Positions 23,429 to 35,174 of a stretch of 64,000 bases of DNA are shown piece after piece (position 1 is the first letter of the stretch; every line of letters begins with the position of its first letter). Source of the stretch: Cydia pomonella (lineage: Eukaryota > Arthropoda > Insecta > Lepidoptera > Tortricidae); the NCBI RefSeq assembly GCF_033807575.1, contig NC_084719.1:682001-746000 (forward strand). Reading direction: 5' to 3'. The notes beneath the pieces were generated by a model that made no database searches, was not told the DNA's origin, and saw only the letters and a program-made list of their open reading frames with translations. Made by a program: the position numbers and the translations under genes.

Positions 23429-23727
23429 ATGTTCGGGTCTAATCTTACAAGTTAAATTAGACCCACTTCCCATTATTTGATTGAACTAAAACTTCACATA
23501 CCTACCTAATTGATGTAAGTTGGGTGATAATGCAATATGATGATACCATTGAGCTGATCTTGATGGACATAAGAAGTGGCCATAGGTTCACTGTGATATA
23601 GTAACGCAACCTTATTGTGTTTGGGTTTGTTAGAATTATCTCGATGAGTATTCTTATTAAAAGAAAGTACATTCAGCGATAAAAGCTGAAATTTATGGCA
23701 ATTTTTTATTTTATTTAATAGCCAGAA

Positions 23728-23943
23728 TAGTACATTACGATACAAGTGCGAAAAATAGGAAATTCGAAACGAGTGGCGATAAATTAAAACACGACCGAAT
23801 TTGTACGATACATGTGCGAATTACCTATTCGCACATGTATCGTACAACGTTTTACAGTACATATGGCCCTTTAAATGTTCGACACAGTAACGTAATATGC
23901 TAATTTTCGCACTAGTGCTATAAAGTAGCACCATATGTACTGT
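23728..23943. mobile_element. MITE, AGTACAT termini, second copy-1-only insertion
   Basis: Almost the same sequence as 13000-13225. Copy 2 (60603 onward) reads GCCAGAAAGTCCATTTT without it, so the insertion is again absent there. The junction arithmetic again gives a 2-bp AA duplication. Confidence 0.88.
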
Positions 23944-23999
23944 AAAGTCCATTTTACACTAGGCCAGACAGGTCGTCGAATCGAGTTCTTTTTTTTTAT

Positions 24000-24605
24000 A
24001 CTACGTCGGTGGCAACAAGCAAACGGCCCGCCTGATGGTAAGCAGTCTCCGTAGCCTATGTACGCCTGCAACTCCAGAGAAGTCAACCCTAGCATTACCC
24101 CCCCCCCCCCCCCCCCCCTCGTTGAGCTCTGGCAACCTTACTCACCGGCAGGAACACAACACTATGAGTAGGGTCTAGTGTTATTTGGCTGCGGTTTTCT
24201 GTAAGGTCCAGGTACTTCCCCAGTTGGGCTCCGCTCTAGATATATTCTAGATATATATCATTCCAGATATCCGCTGTGCTGTGCGCTACCATACAAAGCG
24301 AGATGACATTCACAATGCCTGTTGCACAGTCTTTGCAGCATCAGGCTTATTTTTCTTATTTGTCTATTATAAATTCAAATTCAAAATTGACTTAAAAAGT
24401 ATTTGTCATTCTGATTACTTCAGTTTACTTATTTATACTGATTTGGTTGTGTCGTTGATGTGATTTTCTATTTATTGTAAATATTTATTAAAACAATATC
24501 AAAGGTATATTCCTCCCTTTTATTCATACAGTCCACCATACCATACCATCTTTTTTAATGCCATACCTCTCTTTTGGACGTAGTTTAAGGACGTACCCGG
24601 GACCA
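24000..24605 (+). repeat. TACTACGTCGGTGG-family repeat with a poly-C run and a nested insertion
   Basis: It follows the order seen at 5012-5392 (minus). Within it is a run of 21 C (24098-24118) replacing the usual GCCGACCC region, and a foreign block at 24320-24562. In copy 2 (60655-60905) a deletion of about 120 bp has removed the poly-C part and the foreign block is absent. Confidence 0.7.
24320..24562. mobile_element. Unidentified 243-bp insertion (with one TSD), copy 1 only
   Basis: AATGCC occurs at 24314-24319 and 24557-24562, and once in copy 2 (60859-60864). The inserted segment starts TGTTGCACAGTCTTTGCAGC and ends CATACCATCTTTTTT before the second AATGCC. There are no long terminal inverted repeats. 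The right end is T-rich, so a minus-strand poly-A retrocopy is possible. Unclassified. Confidence 0.75.
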
Positions 24606-25149
24606 AAAGTTCTTATGACGTATGCTTTATAATTAACTGGTCTGTTGTTGGTTTCCATTCACCGGTGCTCAAGAATCAATATTTGCACAGTTGACGAGAA
24701 ACTGAAATCCCGGCCAGCGTAAACAAACAACAAACTGTGTTGGAGCAAAATTGATGAATTAAATTAAATGATTAAATGGTGATATTTACCGAAGCATTAG
24801 TATCCGTTTTGACTCGGGAAAACTGCTTCTTATGTTCGGATGTTCTAGACCTCAACCATAAGAATTAGGTCAAGAATAAAGACTAGGCCATAAGAATTAG
24901 GTGATAAACTAACTCAACCACATTACATTTCTGGTATAAGATGATTCCTAAAATAAAAATGTAGTCTGCGATAAAAGCTGAAACAAACCATTTAATTGAC
25001 CAGATAAAAAAAGACATGATTCAAGTCTCATCCCCCAAGATCCAAAAAAATTTACATGAAATAAATACAATAAGATTACATTAAAGAGTGGTCATTTTTG
25101 TCGTATAATATCTAATTGTACGCTATAAAGGGTTAAAATATGTGTGTTG

Positions 25150-25390
25150 GTCGACAATCATCATCGTTCGCTTGCCTTTATCCCTTTCATTTGGGGTCGG
25201 CGCAGCTTGTCTTTTACTTCCATATCTTTCTGTCACCCGTCATCTTATCATTCACTCGCGTTCGTTTCATGTTATCTCTCATACAATCCATCAACAATTT
25301 CCCAGGTATTCCTCTCCCGTTCCATCCCTCCACATTAATTCGTAATACCTTTCTCGTCACATGACTTTCATCCCACCGTATCACATGCCC
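25150..25390 (-). pseudogene. RTE-like LINE C-terminus and 3' end
   Basis: The minus strand translates as GHVIRWDESHVTRKVLRINV, GWNGRGIPGKLLMDCM and DKMTGDRKIWK, a stop, then KTSCADPK and TGA. It fits the RTE pattern closely, including the terminal CADPK. A short GATGATGATT tail follows. Open frames on the plus strand here are antisense shadows. Copy 2 has it at about 61464-61704. Confidence 0.82.
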
Positions 25391-25977
25391 ATGGTCAGTT
25401 AAAATTATTGCTGTTAATAAACCATTTCCCCATATAAGTGTCCCTCATAAAGTGGCGATTATCCTTATAAACAACATAGCAACCGTCCTGTCCTAGAGGA
25501 TAAGCCCAAACAAACATGTAGCTGAGCAAACCACTAACTCTATTTCAGTAGCCCTGTAATGTAGTGAACAGTAAACACGCAGTATATTGACACGTGCCGT
25601 GCTACCGTCCAAATCGAATTAGGTTATATCAATATTAACTATTTTGCCTTATATTACCGTCCTAGTTTGTGATTGTCATATGATGTAACTAGTTTATAGT
25701 ATTTATTTAATCGGATAACACATCGTAAACATAGAAATGATATAATTAATTAAATGTCTACACATAGACCAGTCAGCCACTTCATGGCATCGTCGCTCAG
25801 GGTGATCAGGTCTTTGGGAGGACCGGGGACATGACGCGTTATAGGGTAGTCTTGAATTATGCTTAATGGTTTTGGTTTCTGCGCCACCGTTGCAGGCCGG
25901 GGAATCCAAATAGTTATCTATGAATAATAAACATTGAAATCATTGAATGTATAAAAACCAAAACCCCCTTGTATGTA

Positions 25978-26058
25978 CAGTCAGCAAAATTATTAGCTTA
26001 GCACCCCTGTATTATATTTGTATGCAAGGGTACTAAGCTACTAGTTTTAGACTAGGTA
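25978..26058. mobile_element. Small hairpin MITE, CAGTCAGCAAAATTATTAGC
   Basis: CAGTCAGCAAAATTATTAGC, then TTAGCACCC, pairs with GGGTACTAAGCTACTAGTTT and AGACTAGG, imperfectly. The left end resembles the TA-flanked CAGTCAGC element at 52021-52240, suggesting the same mariner-like superfamily. It is present in both copies (about 62292-62374). Confidence 0.6.
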
Positions 26059-26542
26059 CATGACTTATGAGTTTACTTGAAGTAAAAGATATTTGCCTTT
26101 AACTATTCTCGGTGCACACTCAAACTTCACTTGGTGAAGCAGTACGACTGACTCGAAGCAATGGTCAGCTATTGTGGAACACATACAGGCTGAAACAATG
26201 CCACTACGGAGCACACGGCTCACACGCAACTAGCTTACAGGGTTAAGCATTCCCTAAGCTACAAACGAGAATCGCAATTCACTCCGGAGCATCCCCGACT
26301 CACTGGGGACTCTGAATCGCAACAAACTTGTCCGCTCTATTATAATTCGCCTTACTTAATTAATTGTATACGCTTTAAGGGAAAACTTAGCCGTTTAAGA
26401 CTTTCTTGTCACGCAAGCCGCTCAGCGATGATAAGGAACGCCCGGCCTGACTGTGTACCTACTTGAGTTTGAGCTATTTAGTCTTACCAGCCGATTTATT
26501 TCTTGTACTTAACTCATTTTAACCTATTTGTTATCCTTTTTT

Positions 26543-26596
26543 AGGGTTCCGTAGCCAAATGGCATAAAACGGAACCCTTATAGTTTCGCCATGTCC

Positions 26597-26659
<63 letters not shown>

Positions 26660-27259
26660 CGAGGCTTTGCTCCGTGGTGGTTAGTGCTAGAAAGCTGAAA
26701 TTTGGCATGGATATATAAATCAATAAAGCCGACAAAGTCGTACAATAAAATCTAAAAATTTAATTTTTTTTAGGGTACCTCCCCTACACGTAAAGTGGGG
26801 GTGAATTTTTTTTTTTTCGCTTTAACCCTAGAGTGTGGGGTATCGTTGGAAAGGTCTTTCAAAACTAATAGGGGTTTTCAAGAAACATTTTTTGATAAAG
26901 TGAATATATTCGGAGATAATCGCTCCGAAAGAAAATAAAAATGTGTCCCCCCCTCTAACTTTTGAACCATAGGTCCAAAAAATATGAAAAAAATCGTGGA
27001 AGTAGAGCTTAAGAAAGACATTAAATGAAAACTATAGCGGACATGATCAGTTTAGCTGTTTTTGAGTTATCGCAAAAAGTTTTCCCTTCATAGTAAAAAG
27101 ACTTACTTTAATTAGGTACTGATTATGCAAATTTGCCTATTTGTTAAACTCGGGTGAAAGGTACCATTTACTACACTTTAAGCTCCAGTTTAGCTTATTG
27201 TGACGGAAGAGTAACTACGGAACCCTACACTGAGCGTGGCCCGACATGCTCTTGGCCGG
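26543..27259. mobile_element. AGGGTTCCGTAG repeat, complete, copy 1 only
   Basis: Copy 2 reads GTTATCCTTTTTTTAATTTT where copy 1 has this block, so the ends are fixed as AGGGTTCCGTAGCC and CTCTTGGCCGG, within runs of T that could be the target duplication. It contains a (GTCT)n microsatellite at about 26592-26658. CGGAACCC occurs near the start and GGAACCCTACACTGAGCGTG near the end. No protein is encoded. It is common in Lepidoptera in my recollection. Its class is uncertain. Confidence 0.82.
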
Positions 27260-28199
27260 TTTTTTAATTTTTGTGTCGATACAAACCCGATAGGGTTTCA
27301 TGGCACTTTTCTGTTTAGTTCAATGTAAGATATTATAATAAATAATAAAAGATCAAAGTATCGGGCCTGATGCATTCAATTACCAACTACTGAAATGACC
27401 GCTTGCATTAATTAAATTTCATTTATCATTTATTTTCATCAACTATGGTAGTTCACATGTGTATTAAAATAAATTAGGATCAAGCAAAATGAACAGCGCA
27501 ACAACTACCTAATAATTGACTTAACCCTTGCAATGTTTTATTTTTGAACGTTTATTTATATTATATTATACTGCTGCTTGGACCTGCATTGTGTCATCAC
27601 GGTTGAACCCTTTTTATCAATCCCTATTTGTCGTAGATTAAGCCTGTACGAGTCCGTTTGCTCACCTGTGTCTACCCGCCATGTTTTATTTACCTTGGGT
27701 GCAGTTCTAAATAAAGGCAAGAAAGGTTCCTTTAAAGGTTTACCAGTTTATCTACTTAGGGAATATTGTTCCTAATCATCTGTTTGTAGGTATCCGTTGG
27801 GCGATTTACAAGTAAAGCTTGATCAGTGACTGTTTTTATTATAGTATTATTATAACTTCTTTTCCCATAACTTAGACAATAGCTTTTGATGATATGGAAA
27901 CTATAGAATGCGATATTTGTCCTAAACTCAACTAAAACCTAAAACTAAAACTTTACTTGTTAAAAACTATATAAATATTACAGTATTGAGAACTAGCAGT
28001 AGTACTTGTAGCGCTTCTTACCGTTTAGAAATAGAACTAGTATAAATTCATTCACATTATGCCTATGAGTTTGTACTTAATTCTATTACAGACTCTTTGC
28101 TCGCAACTTAAATAACACGTTAGTATATTTAAAATTTGTGTGTTTAGTGTGTTTCAGACTGCTATACCTGGCGCTATCTCGTATTGTATTATTATACTA

Positions 28200-30384
28200 T
28201 TATCATTAGCAACTACATATAGTGAAATATACTGGTTTGCCAAAGAATTCAACTCATTCATACTTGCGCTACATATAGTAACGCGGTAAGTGTGGAAGAC
28301 CGCGAAACAAGTTTCAACTCAATTCGATGCACTTAACTGAATAAATGTTTATTTTATAGATGTGATTTAAGTTAAAAACGATCGAACTTTAAATAAGTTT
28401 TTCAATCTTTGCTGGAGAAACGTACATTTATGTTGAGTCGAGAGAGATTCGCAAGTCGTTAATTTGTTTTTTATATCTCAGGATATTAGAATTATGCGAG
28501 TATTTTATCGCATCATTTCTGTAATTCATACACACTTTTGATGAAATATTCTTGTTGAGGTTGTATATAATTTTTATACCCTTTTATTGTCTATGATAGT
28601 TTTAAGTTCTTTTTCTACTATTCCATATTTGAATACTTGAAGTATATTTGTTTATTTGCATTTTAATGTCAGTTCGTGAATAAATCTGGTGCTGAATAGT
28701 CAACTGCTTGTGTTATTTTCTCCACTTTCTCTAAGCCCTCTTCTTTAATTCTAATGGCATTTCAGATTGTTTAGTACAGGCCTCATTTTTCAATCATGCT
28801 TCTTTCAGATAACTAAAACGTCATGAAATCTTTTTTCGATTCATTTGAAATATATCCATAAATGTGATTTCTAACAAATTTTCTAATGATCATTTACGCT
28901 AAAGTCTCTTATATTCTTAAGTTTTTTCTATACTTTAATGTGAATTTACTATAGTAATTATGTAATTATTTAGCAGTTGTTCCTGGCCAACCACTTTATA
29001 ATAAAAACATTTTAGAACATTATGCCACAAGTTAAGGACAATTTTGGCTATGTCGTTGACTAAAGGTACTCGACACTTATAGATTTCAGAATAAATTCCA
29101 ATACTGCCTCGGTCACATGAAAATACCAATAACAAATATCAACTAATGCCAATACAAAGGCCTTCGTTTCCAAAGGTCAGGACAAATCGCAAGGATTTAA
29201 TAAAATCGTATTGTTTTACCGTATCCAACATTGAAAGGTTTGCTCTTTGAAACATATTTTTAACAAAATCGTATCCCAATCACCGTTGTCGTTAGAAAAC
29301 TAACTATAGGCACATAGAAATAAAGGTTAAATTTGACTGTAACTGGAAGTTCAGAATGGATTTTCTAAGAACCATCCGCTGTCGTTGCCTGGATTCAAAG
29401 TTATTCAATCAAATTGAGAAGTTTGTTAAATATTTGTTTTGTATATTTGGCTTACGGGTTTATGAGAAGGTTAAAATGAGAATTTCTTTTTTATTTGCAT
29501 TGCTGCTTAGGAAATTAACATAACAGGCATACAAATACTTCGTAGAAAAAAATGGTTAAAATTGATCTATTTGTGATTTGACAACATATATCGTCATTGT
29601 GTATGACCTGCAACTGTTGTTACTACAAAGAATACACAACCTACAGTCTGTCAAGTTAAACCAGCTTAACTGTACTGGCTTTCCTCAAATGCAGCTGACC
29701 CCCAATGCGGTGCGATATCACTGCCGACTGCGTTACTGGCGCAAAATCGTTGGAAATCGATAGGAAACGTCAAATTCAGAATAAAATATTTTGATAAAAT
29801 GAACTTTTTTGACGTTTTTAAGTCAGCAGACACAGTGGTAGCGTGACATTACTCTTGACTGCATTACTGCCGCATTTGTCAAAATCGATGTTGATACCCA
29901 AATGTTTGACATTCGCAGAAATAATGTCGGACCGCATGTCTGCATCCGAACGGTACCTTAAAACATGAAATCATTCACGTTTATAAAAAATCTACTGTGC
30001 AAAAATGAAAACGTAAAATACTTACAAAATTAATCTAAGTTTGGAAGTAATTAATAGTCAACATTAAATTAAGTTGAAAAATGTATATTCCAACGCGTGT
30101 AGCGAAGTAAAAAGTTTTTAATCGGCTAAGTGTATATTTATTTAGTCCGAATATTTTCTCTTCGTACAAAGTGGCCTCAGGGGGTGTTTTAATACGGTTT
30201 TATTATTTTACGCTGAAATGAATTGAAATTTTACTGCCAATGTGTTGTGAAGTTTATTTAGGTTAAAATGGATATATGTAGCTGAGCCAATGAAATTTAA
30301 AGTAAAAAATACTGAATTATAATCACGGAAATCGCTCCCAATTTATCTAGGTCCGACTCTAGTAGAGATTATGTTTGATTAATA
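28200..30384. other. AT-rich single-copy stretch, nothing recognised
   Basis: I find no frame with recognisable similarity, no tRNA-like boxes and no convincing terminal repeats. This segment presumably matches the continuation of copy 2 beyond the window end if the copies are alleles. Confidence 0.5.
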
Positions 30385-30424
30385 AAATATTTGTTATTAC
30401 ATGTAAAAATAAAAACCAACCTCT

Positions 30425-30590
30425 ATACATCTAGTGGCTGGGCATCAGCCTCCTCTCATGCGCGAGAGGGCTTGCGTAAGGCAATGGTGCCCACGCTGGC
30501 CCAACGTGGATTGGGGACATCACATACACCCCTGAATTTCCATGCGGATGTATGCAGATTTCTTCGAGTAAATACCTTCAGGTAAATATC
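30425..30590 (+). repeat. Interspersed repeat fragment (GGGCATCAGCCTCCTCTC)
   Basis: GGGCATCAGCCTCCTCTCAT, GCGCGAGAGGGCTTGCG and GGATTGGGGACATCACATAC form a GC-balanced block that I remember as a lepidopteran repeat. It ends GATTTCTTCGAGTAAATACC, similar to the body region of the GAAGAAG-tail SINE. The frame is incidental. Confidence 0.45.
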
Positions 30591-31203
30591 AAAATTTGAA
30601 TGCACACCTCAAGCGCCGCCCGCTATGATCCCCGCTCTCCGCTGATCACGGTTAGCTGTGATGTTTTTTCGTGTTTGTTGTTTTGTTCTGTAGTTGTACG
30701 TAATTCTTCTTTAACTTGGAGGTTTTCCTTGTAATGTTTTGATGTACTGTATGTGTTATACGTCGTGGCATCACCGAATAGGCCCTACGGAATACTAGCG
30801 CCAGCGCTGGCTTCATAGCATTTTGCTGAGTTGGGTCCATTTCGTGAAGCGCACTAAAGGTTCTGTTTTCTGTTTCTGTTGCCTGTAGATGTTCGTACAT
30901 GTTTATGACTAGCACGAATATTTTTTATATCTTATTATGTTCAGCTATTTTGCTTGAACAAACTTAAATCCGATCTTCATTATTAATCCAAAGGCCAACA
31001 TAAACCCTCTCAGTTTTTTCTTAATTAGGAACAGCCAAAAGGAGTTAATATTTCAAAAGTCAAAGGCAGACTTTACGAAATTAAGTGAGCGATGGTAGTA
31101 AGGACTCTCCAAGGGTGCTTCCGGGCTTCCTAATTACTTGACCGACGAATGGATCGTTAACGCAATTGTTTCAAGGTCATTGAATTACCGTAGTTATAAA
31201 ATT

Positions 31204-31530
31204 CTTTTTCTTTCTTCCTAGCGTTGTCCCGGCATATTGCCACGGCTCAAGGGAGCCTGGGGTCCGCTTTGACAACTAATCCCAAGATTTGGCGTAGGCA
31301 CTAGTTTTTACGAAAGCGACTGCCATCTGACCTTCCAACCCAGAGGGTACTAGGCCTTGTTGGGATTAGTCCGGTTTCCTCACGATGTTTTCCTTCACCG
31401 AAAAGCGACTGGTAAATATCAAATAACATTTCGTACATAAGTTCCGAAAAACTCATTGGTACGAGCCGGGGTTTGAACCCGCGACCTCCGGATTGCAAGT
31501 CGCACGCTCTTACCGCTAGGCCACCAGCGC
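31204..31530 (-). mobile_element. tRNA-derived SINE (GAAGAAG-tail family) with 19-bp TSD
   Basis: In reverse complement it reads GCGCTGGTGGCCTAGCGGTA, GGTCGCGGGTTCAAACCCC, the body GTGAGGAAACCGGACTAATC, and a GAAGAAAG-type tail. Flanks TTACCGTAGTTATAAAATT (31185-31203) and TTACCGTCGTTATAAAATT (31531-31549) differ at one base, a 19-bp target duplication. Apparent minus-strand proteins here are translations of the SINE. Confidence 0.93.
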
Positions 31531-31799
31531 TTACCGTCGTTATAAAATTGAAAGGATGAAATGCTGTTTTATCGGACGGTGGTAGAATCAAATAAAGTGT
31601 GTTATAAGTCTCTTTAGAGGCTTAATTTTAATAAAAGTCCCTACGCAGTGCGACTATAATAAAAAACAACCCTTTAAAAATAAAATAAAAATACTTTCAT
31701 ACATTTTGTTTATTGAGATTTAATTTCGCGGCGGGATTACGCTAAGTTCAGAATGGATATTATTTTAAATCAATTAATAATAAATTAATCAATGGTTTA

Positions 31800-31858
31800 T
31801 TTTTCTTGTATATTTTTACTGAGGTGTGCCAATAAAGAGTATTCTATCTATCTATCTA
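31800..31858 (+). repeat. LINE-like 3' tail with (ATCT)n
   Basis: GTGTGCCAATAAAGAGTATT followed by CTATCTATCTATCTA resembles the polyadenylation-like end and simple-repeat tail of an insect LINE. No coding part is identifiable. Confidence 0.5.
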
Positions 31859-32114
31859 AAGTTAGTGACACCCCACCTCGACTTTACATTGATCTGCATT
31901 ATGCATCCTTTTTTCTAAAAATGGCACTGTTACGTGTAATTTAATAAAATGTATTTATATTTATTTATGCAATAGTATTTTATTTTTGTGGTAAGTATAC
32001 CGTTTTCTCATGGGTATATTCTGTGCTAAATTTCTTTTTTTGCACCTGGAACATCTATTGACAGACCAAAAATATTCTTCAACTTGAACAAGTTTAAATC
32101 AGTTTTTGGCGGGT

Positions 32115-32232
32115 TTAGGGTCGGCAACGCGCATGTAACTCCTCTGGAGTTGCAGGCGTACATAGGCTTTTGAGACTGCTTACCATCAGGCGGGCCGTAT
32201 GCTTGTTTGCCACCGACGTAGTATAAAAAAAA
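32115..32232 (-). repeat. TACTACGTCGGTGG-family head fragment
   Basis: In reverse complement it starts ATACTACGTCGGTGGCAAAC and reaches GCGCGTTGCCGACCCTAAAC. Only the first 110 bp or so of the family seen at 24000-24605 is present. Confidence 0.7.
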
Positions 32233-32342
32233 GTTTTATTTCAACTAGGTACCTGGTGATATTCGGAGCTGATTTTATCTCCCTATGCTCGTTCCTTGTC
32301 GCAAAAGCCTGACTGATGAGTTCTATCAATCAACATTCTAAC

Positions 32343-33040
32343 TAGGGCATCCAATATCGGACGGTTTTCAATGCCGGTATTGAAATTTGATATTGGCTCT
32401 CAATACCGGAATTCCAGAATTAATAACGGTATTGTAAATGACCATTTAAAATCATTAAAACACCATTGACATTAATTGGTCAATAAAACTATTAGTCCAT
32501 TAATTTTAAGTCGTTACATTTAATTATGCAATTTATTGATATAGTTGATGCTATTTCTGTAATAACATGGGTCATCCAATGAACGAAATGTTCACAGATA
32601 TTGCAATTTCAGTAGTATTTTTATTTCATAAGTCATATGGCTCGATTCAAAGAATGATTAAGACACGTTTAAGGCCTTGGAAAGATCTTTAAAAGATCGA
32701 CAACTAATCGACATGTCAAAATTGACGTTTATTTCGATTCCGCTGTAATCCCAATAAGATCTGTCTACGATATTTCTAACCTCAAAGTGACATTGGTCGA
32801 GTGACAAATCGAGCTGCTTCTGTCAATACGACATACAAACGATTACTAATTGAGAAGTTATCTAAACCAGAACTTATCGTTATCGTATTTCATTCTCCGA
32901 ATCGGGCCGTTACCTACAAAATGCCAACACTGAATTCCGATATTTCGATATTTGGTCCTCTTCAATTAATAATAATAACGTAAACATTGGTCCGATAATC
33001 CGGTATTACGGGGTTCCAGACTACCGGTATGCATGCCCTA
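32343..33040. mobile_element. hAT-like nonautonomous element, 698 bp
   Basis: The ends TAGGGCATCCAATA and the mirror of GGTATGCATGCCCTA are short inverted repeats. The flanking 8-mers ATTCTAAC (32335-32342) and GTTCTAAC (33041-33048) match at 7 of 8, as expected for hAT target duplications. CGGTATTG-type motifs recur near both ends. No transposase motif is visible, so it would depend on a relative. Confidence 0.78.
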
Positions 33041-33204
33041 GTTCTAACAACTTTAAAAAGCATTTTAAAAATATCTTGATTGTCCCGCGCTGCCAACTTG
33101 GCACGAGATCTCGCAGGAAATACGACTCTGCTTAACCTAAGAAATGTGCTAGAACACGAGTTTTTAAACGGTCGAATTTTGTTTTATCTGTGACAATGAT
33201 GTAC

Positions 33205-33310
33205 GAGGGCGTTGGTAGCCTAGCGGTAAGGGCATGTAACTTTCAATCCGGAGGTCACGGGTTCAAATCCCGTAACCAATGAGTTTTTCAGAACTTATTT
33301 AGGACGAATT
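33205..33310 (+). mobile_element. Decayed head of the GAAGAAG-tail SINE
   Basis: GTAGCCTAGCGGTAAGGGCA and GGTCACGGGTTCAAATCCC retain the two box regions, followed by CCAATGAGTTTTTCAGAACT. The body after about 33310 is lost. It is not a functional tRNA gene, because the anticodon arm and the 3' acceptor half are not preserved. Confidence 0.75.
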
Positions 33311-33773
33311 TCGGTTTCGGTACTCCTTTTAAAAACATATTAATTTTAACTACGTCTTAACTGTAATTTTATAACCTTTGTCATATTCATAATTACTTTC
33401 TAACTGTCTGCTGGAAATATGTCCGTTAATTTTGGCTATTTTGGGAGTATCGTATTAAAAAAAATAGAAATTCTGAGATTCAGGCATTTTGATACCACTA
33501 TTAGAAAATATAAATTAAAAAGTAACGTACACTTTGACACTTTTTTGTTTTGAGATCTAGAAATTTCGGTAAATGGATAAAAAATTAAAAAGTAAGGTGT
33601 AGTGAAACTAAAGCGACCCATAAGACTAATTGCAACGGAGCTCAATATTGTATACCTAATAATGGGGGGGGCGATAGTGTGTGTAGAGCACCATACCTAA
33701 AGGTATCATACTGTTTTAGTTTTAATTTGGATATAATTTGTTATAAAAAACAAAATTTGACCGAAACATACGC

Positions 33774-34014
33774 ACACCTGTGCTTATGTCTTACGCAGCG
33801 GCTTACGTGAGCGATGACTCGCGAATGCGACGCGGCGCGGCGGCCCAACGGCATTCGGAGATCGCCCACGCAGGACACTTCCATAGCTATCAAAGCATTG
33901 AATTCACCCGCGCCGCGCCGCGCCGTTTCGCGATCGCGAGTTATTCACTCACGTAAGACACTGCCTTACTCAACAATGCACCTCAGTATTATGTACTTAC
34001 CTAAGCACAGGTGT
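33774..34014. mobile_element. GC-rich hairpin MITE, ACACCTGTGCTTA termini
   Basis: The left end ACACCTGTGCTTATGTCTTA mirrors TAAGCACAGGTGT at the right. Inside, GCTTACGTGAGCGATGACTC and a GCGGCGCGGCGG block pair with CCGCGCCGCGCCGCGCC and CTCACGTAAGAC. It is strikingly GC-rich compared with its flanks. Noncoding. Confidence 0.8.
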
Positions 34015-34344
34015 CTTACTCAAGTAAGCTTTCTGAATTAAACTTTAGAGTGTATTCACACGTCTCAACGCAGCTTTTCAATTACCCTCTTGCCTGCCCT
34101 TATATCGGGCTAAGTGACTTGGCTGTTTTACTTTACCCGAGCAGGTGTGAACATTTATTGAGATGAATGGCCGGTGGAGTCTGCGGCCTGAGATAGCGGA
34201 GCTGAAGACTTGGGGAGAATAGATAAGCCAAGTGGTCACATTTTACAAGATTTTATCTATACACATATCATAAATCCTCTATAATTCCTTGCGAAAACCG
34301 CAAATTACGGCCAGCATAATGATAACTGTTTTTTTAGAACTAGC

Positions 34345-34464
34345 GACCCGATTCAAACTTTAATACGTCAAATATTAGATCTAAATACGATATGGACTGG
34401 ACGTGTCAGTGTCAAAAGTGACGTTCTTGTTTGAAAAAACGTATCTTAAAGTTCGAATCGGACC
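34345..34464. mobile_element. MITE with GATTCGAACTTTAAGATACG-type termini
   Basis: ACCCGATTCAAACTTTAATA at the left pairs with TATCTTAAAGTTCGAATCGG at the right. A relative lies at about 42950-43085, starting GATTCGAACTTTAAGATACG and containing GTGATGTTTCTT / AAAACGTCACTTCTGACA inner pairing. Confidence 0.72.
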
Positions 34465-35174
34465 GAAATTTCTAATTTGTGAAAATGTTATTATGGCGTA
34501 ATAATAACGTCGTCATACATTTCAAATAAAAATATATTGCATTTTTGAACATCTCTTCAAACAAGGAAATTCAAATTGACCTCGTATCTTGTATGAGTCG
34601 AGATGACGTTTTATTTGAAATTAAATGTGATCAAATGATAATGGCGGTATGACCGCGATGTAGATAAAGCAGTGTATTTAACTATACATAATTGCGCATT
34701 AAGGGGCTGTCAACACCCAATGTCCTTGAAATTGATGTTACTTAAGCAGTTTTTTAAGAAAGACTATTTGTTTTAGTCAAGTAAGAAAAATATATGTTCA
34801 TATTAATTATATTTCAAAGACCATGGTTGTACTCGATACATGATTGAACGAAATCGGCTCGATAGAAAATAATTGCAAAGATTAGTCTTAAAATCACAAT
34901 TAAACGGTTCTATGTCTTTATTGTTTTGACTGATGGGTCTGCAATTAAAATCACAATTTCAAAACATTTATATCTAAACCGCTAACGAGTAAAATATTAC
35001 ACTAATAATCCACTTTTTTTATTTAAATAATTTTCTTATTATTCCCTTGCCCAGGCCCAGTAACATGCGACAGTGCTATCTCATTTACTCCGATACAAAT
35101 AGAAAGTGTGCGCGCTTTAGGTATTGACAGCCTCTTAAACCAATCGCGTTATATTTGCCTTTCATTATCTAATA

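Larger units (their letters stand above)
10796..28199. repeat. Copy 1 of a large direct duplication (allelic or segmental)
   Basis: Everything from 10796 (CCGGACTTACTTA) to 28199 recurs in the same order and strand at 47682-64000. Anchor pairs: 10869/47695, 13841/50444, 19534/56443, 21533/58465, 25140/61454, 27578/63157. Long blocks differ by none or few bases. Copy 1 alone carries insertions at 13000-13225, 15538-16008, 23728-23943, 24320-24562 and 26543-27259, and about 125 bp at 17940-18067. Copy 1 shows the empty sites for the copy-2-only elements. No host gene is recognisable inside it. Confidence 0.95.

Noticed and set aside
25140..25364. Three overlapping plus-strand reading frames, repeated at 61454
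   Set aside because: They are antisense to a clearly recognisable RTE-like LINE C-terminus on the minus strand.
26592..26660. CRISPR-like regular repeat
   Set aside because: It is a simple (GTCT)n microsatellite with no spacers, in a eukaryotic genome.
30652..30915. 87-residue minus-strand frame in a GC-balanced block
   Set aside because: No recognisable domain; the block looks like a repeat, but I could not match it inside the window, so no call is made.
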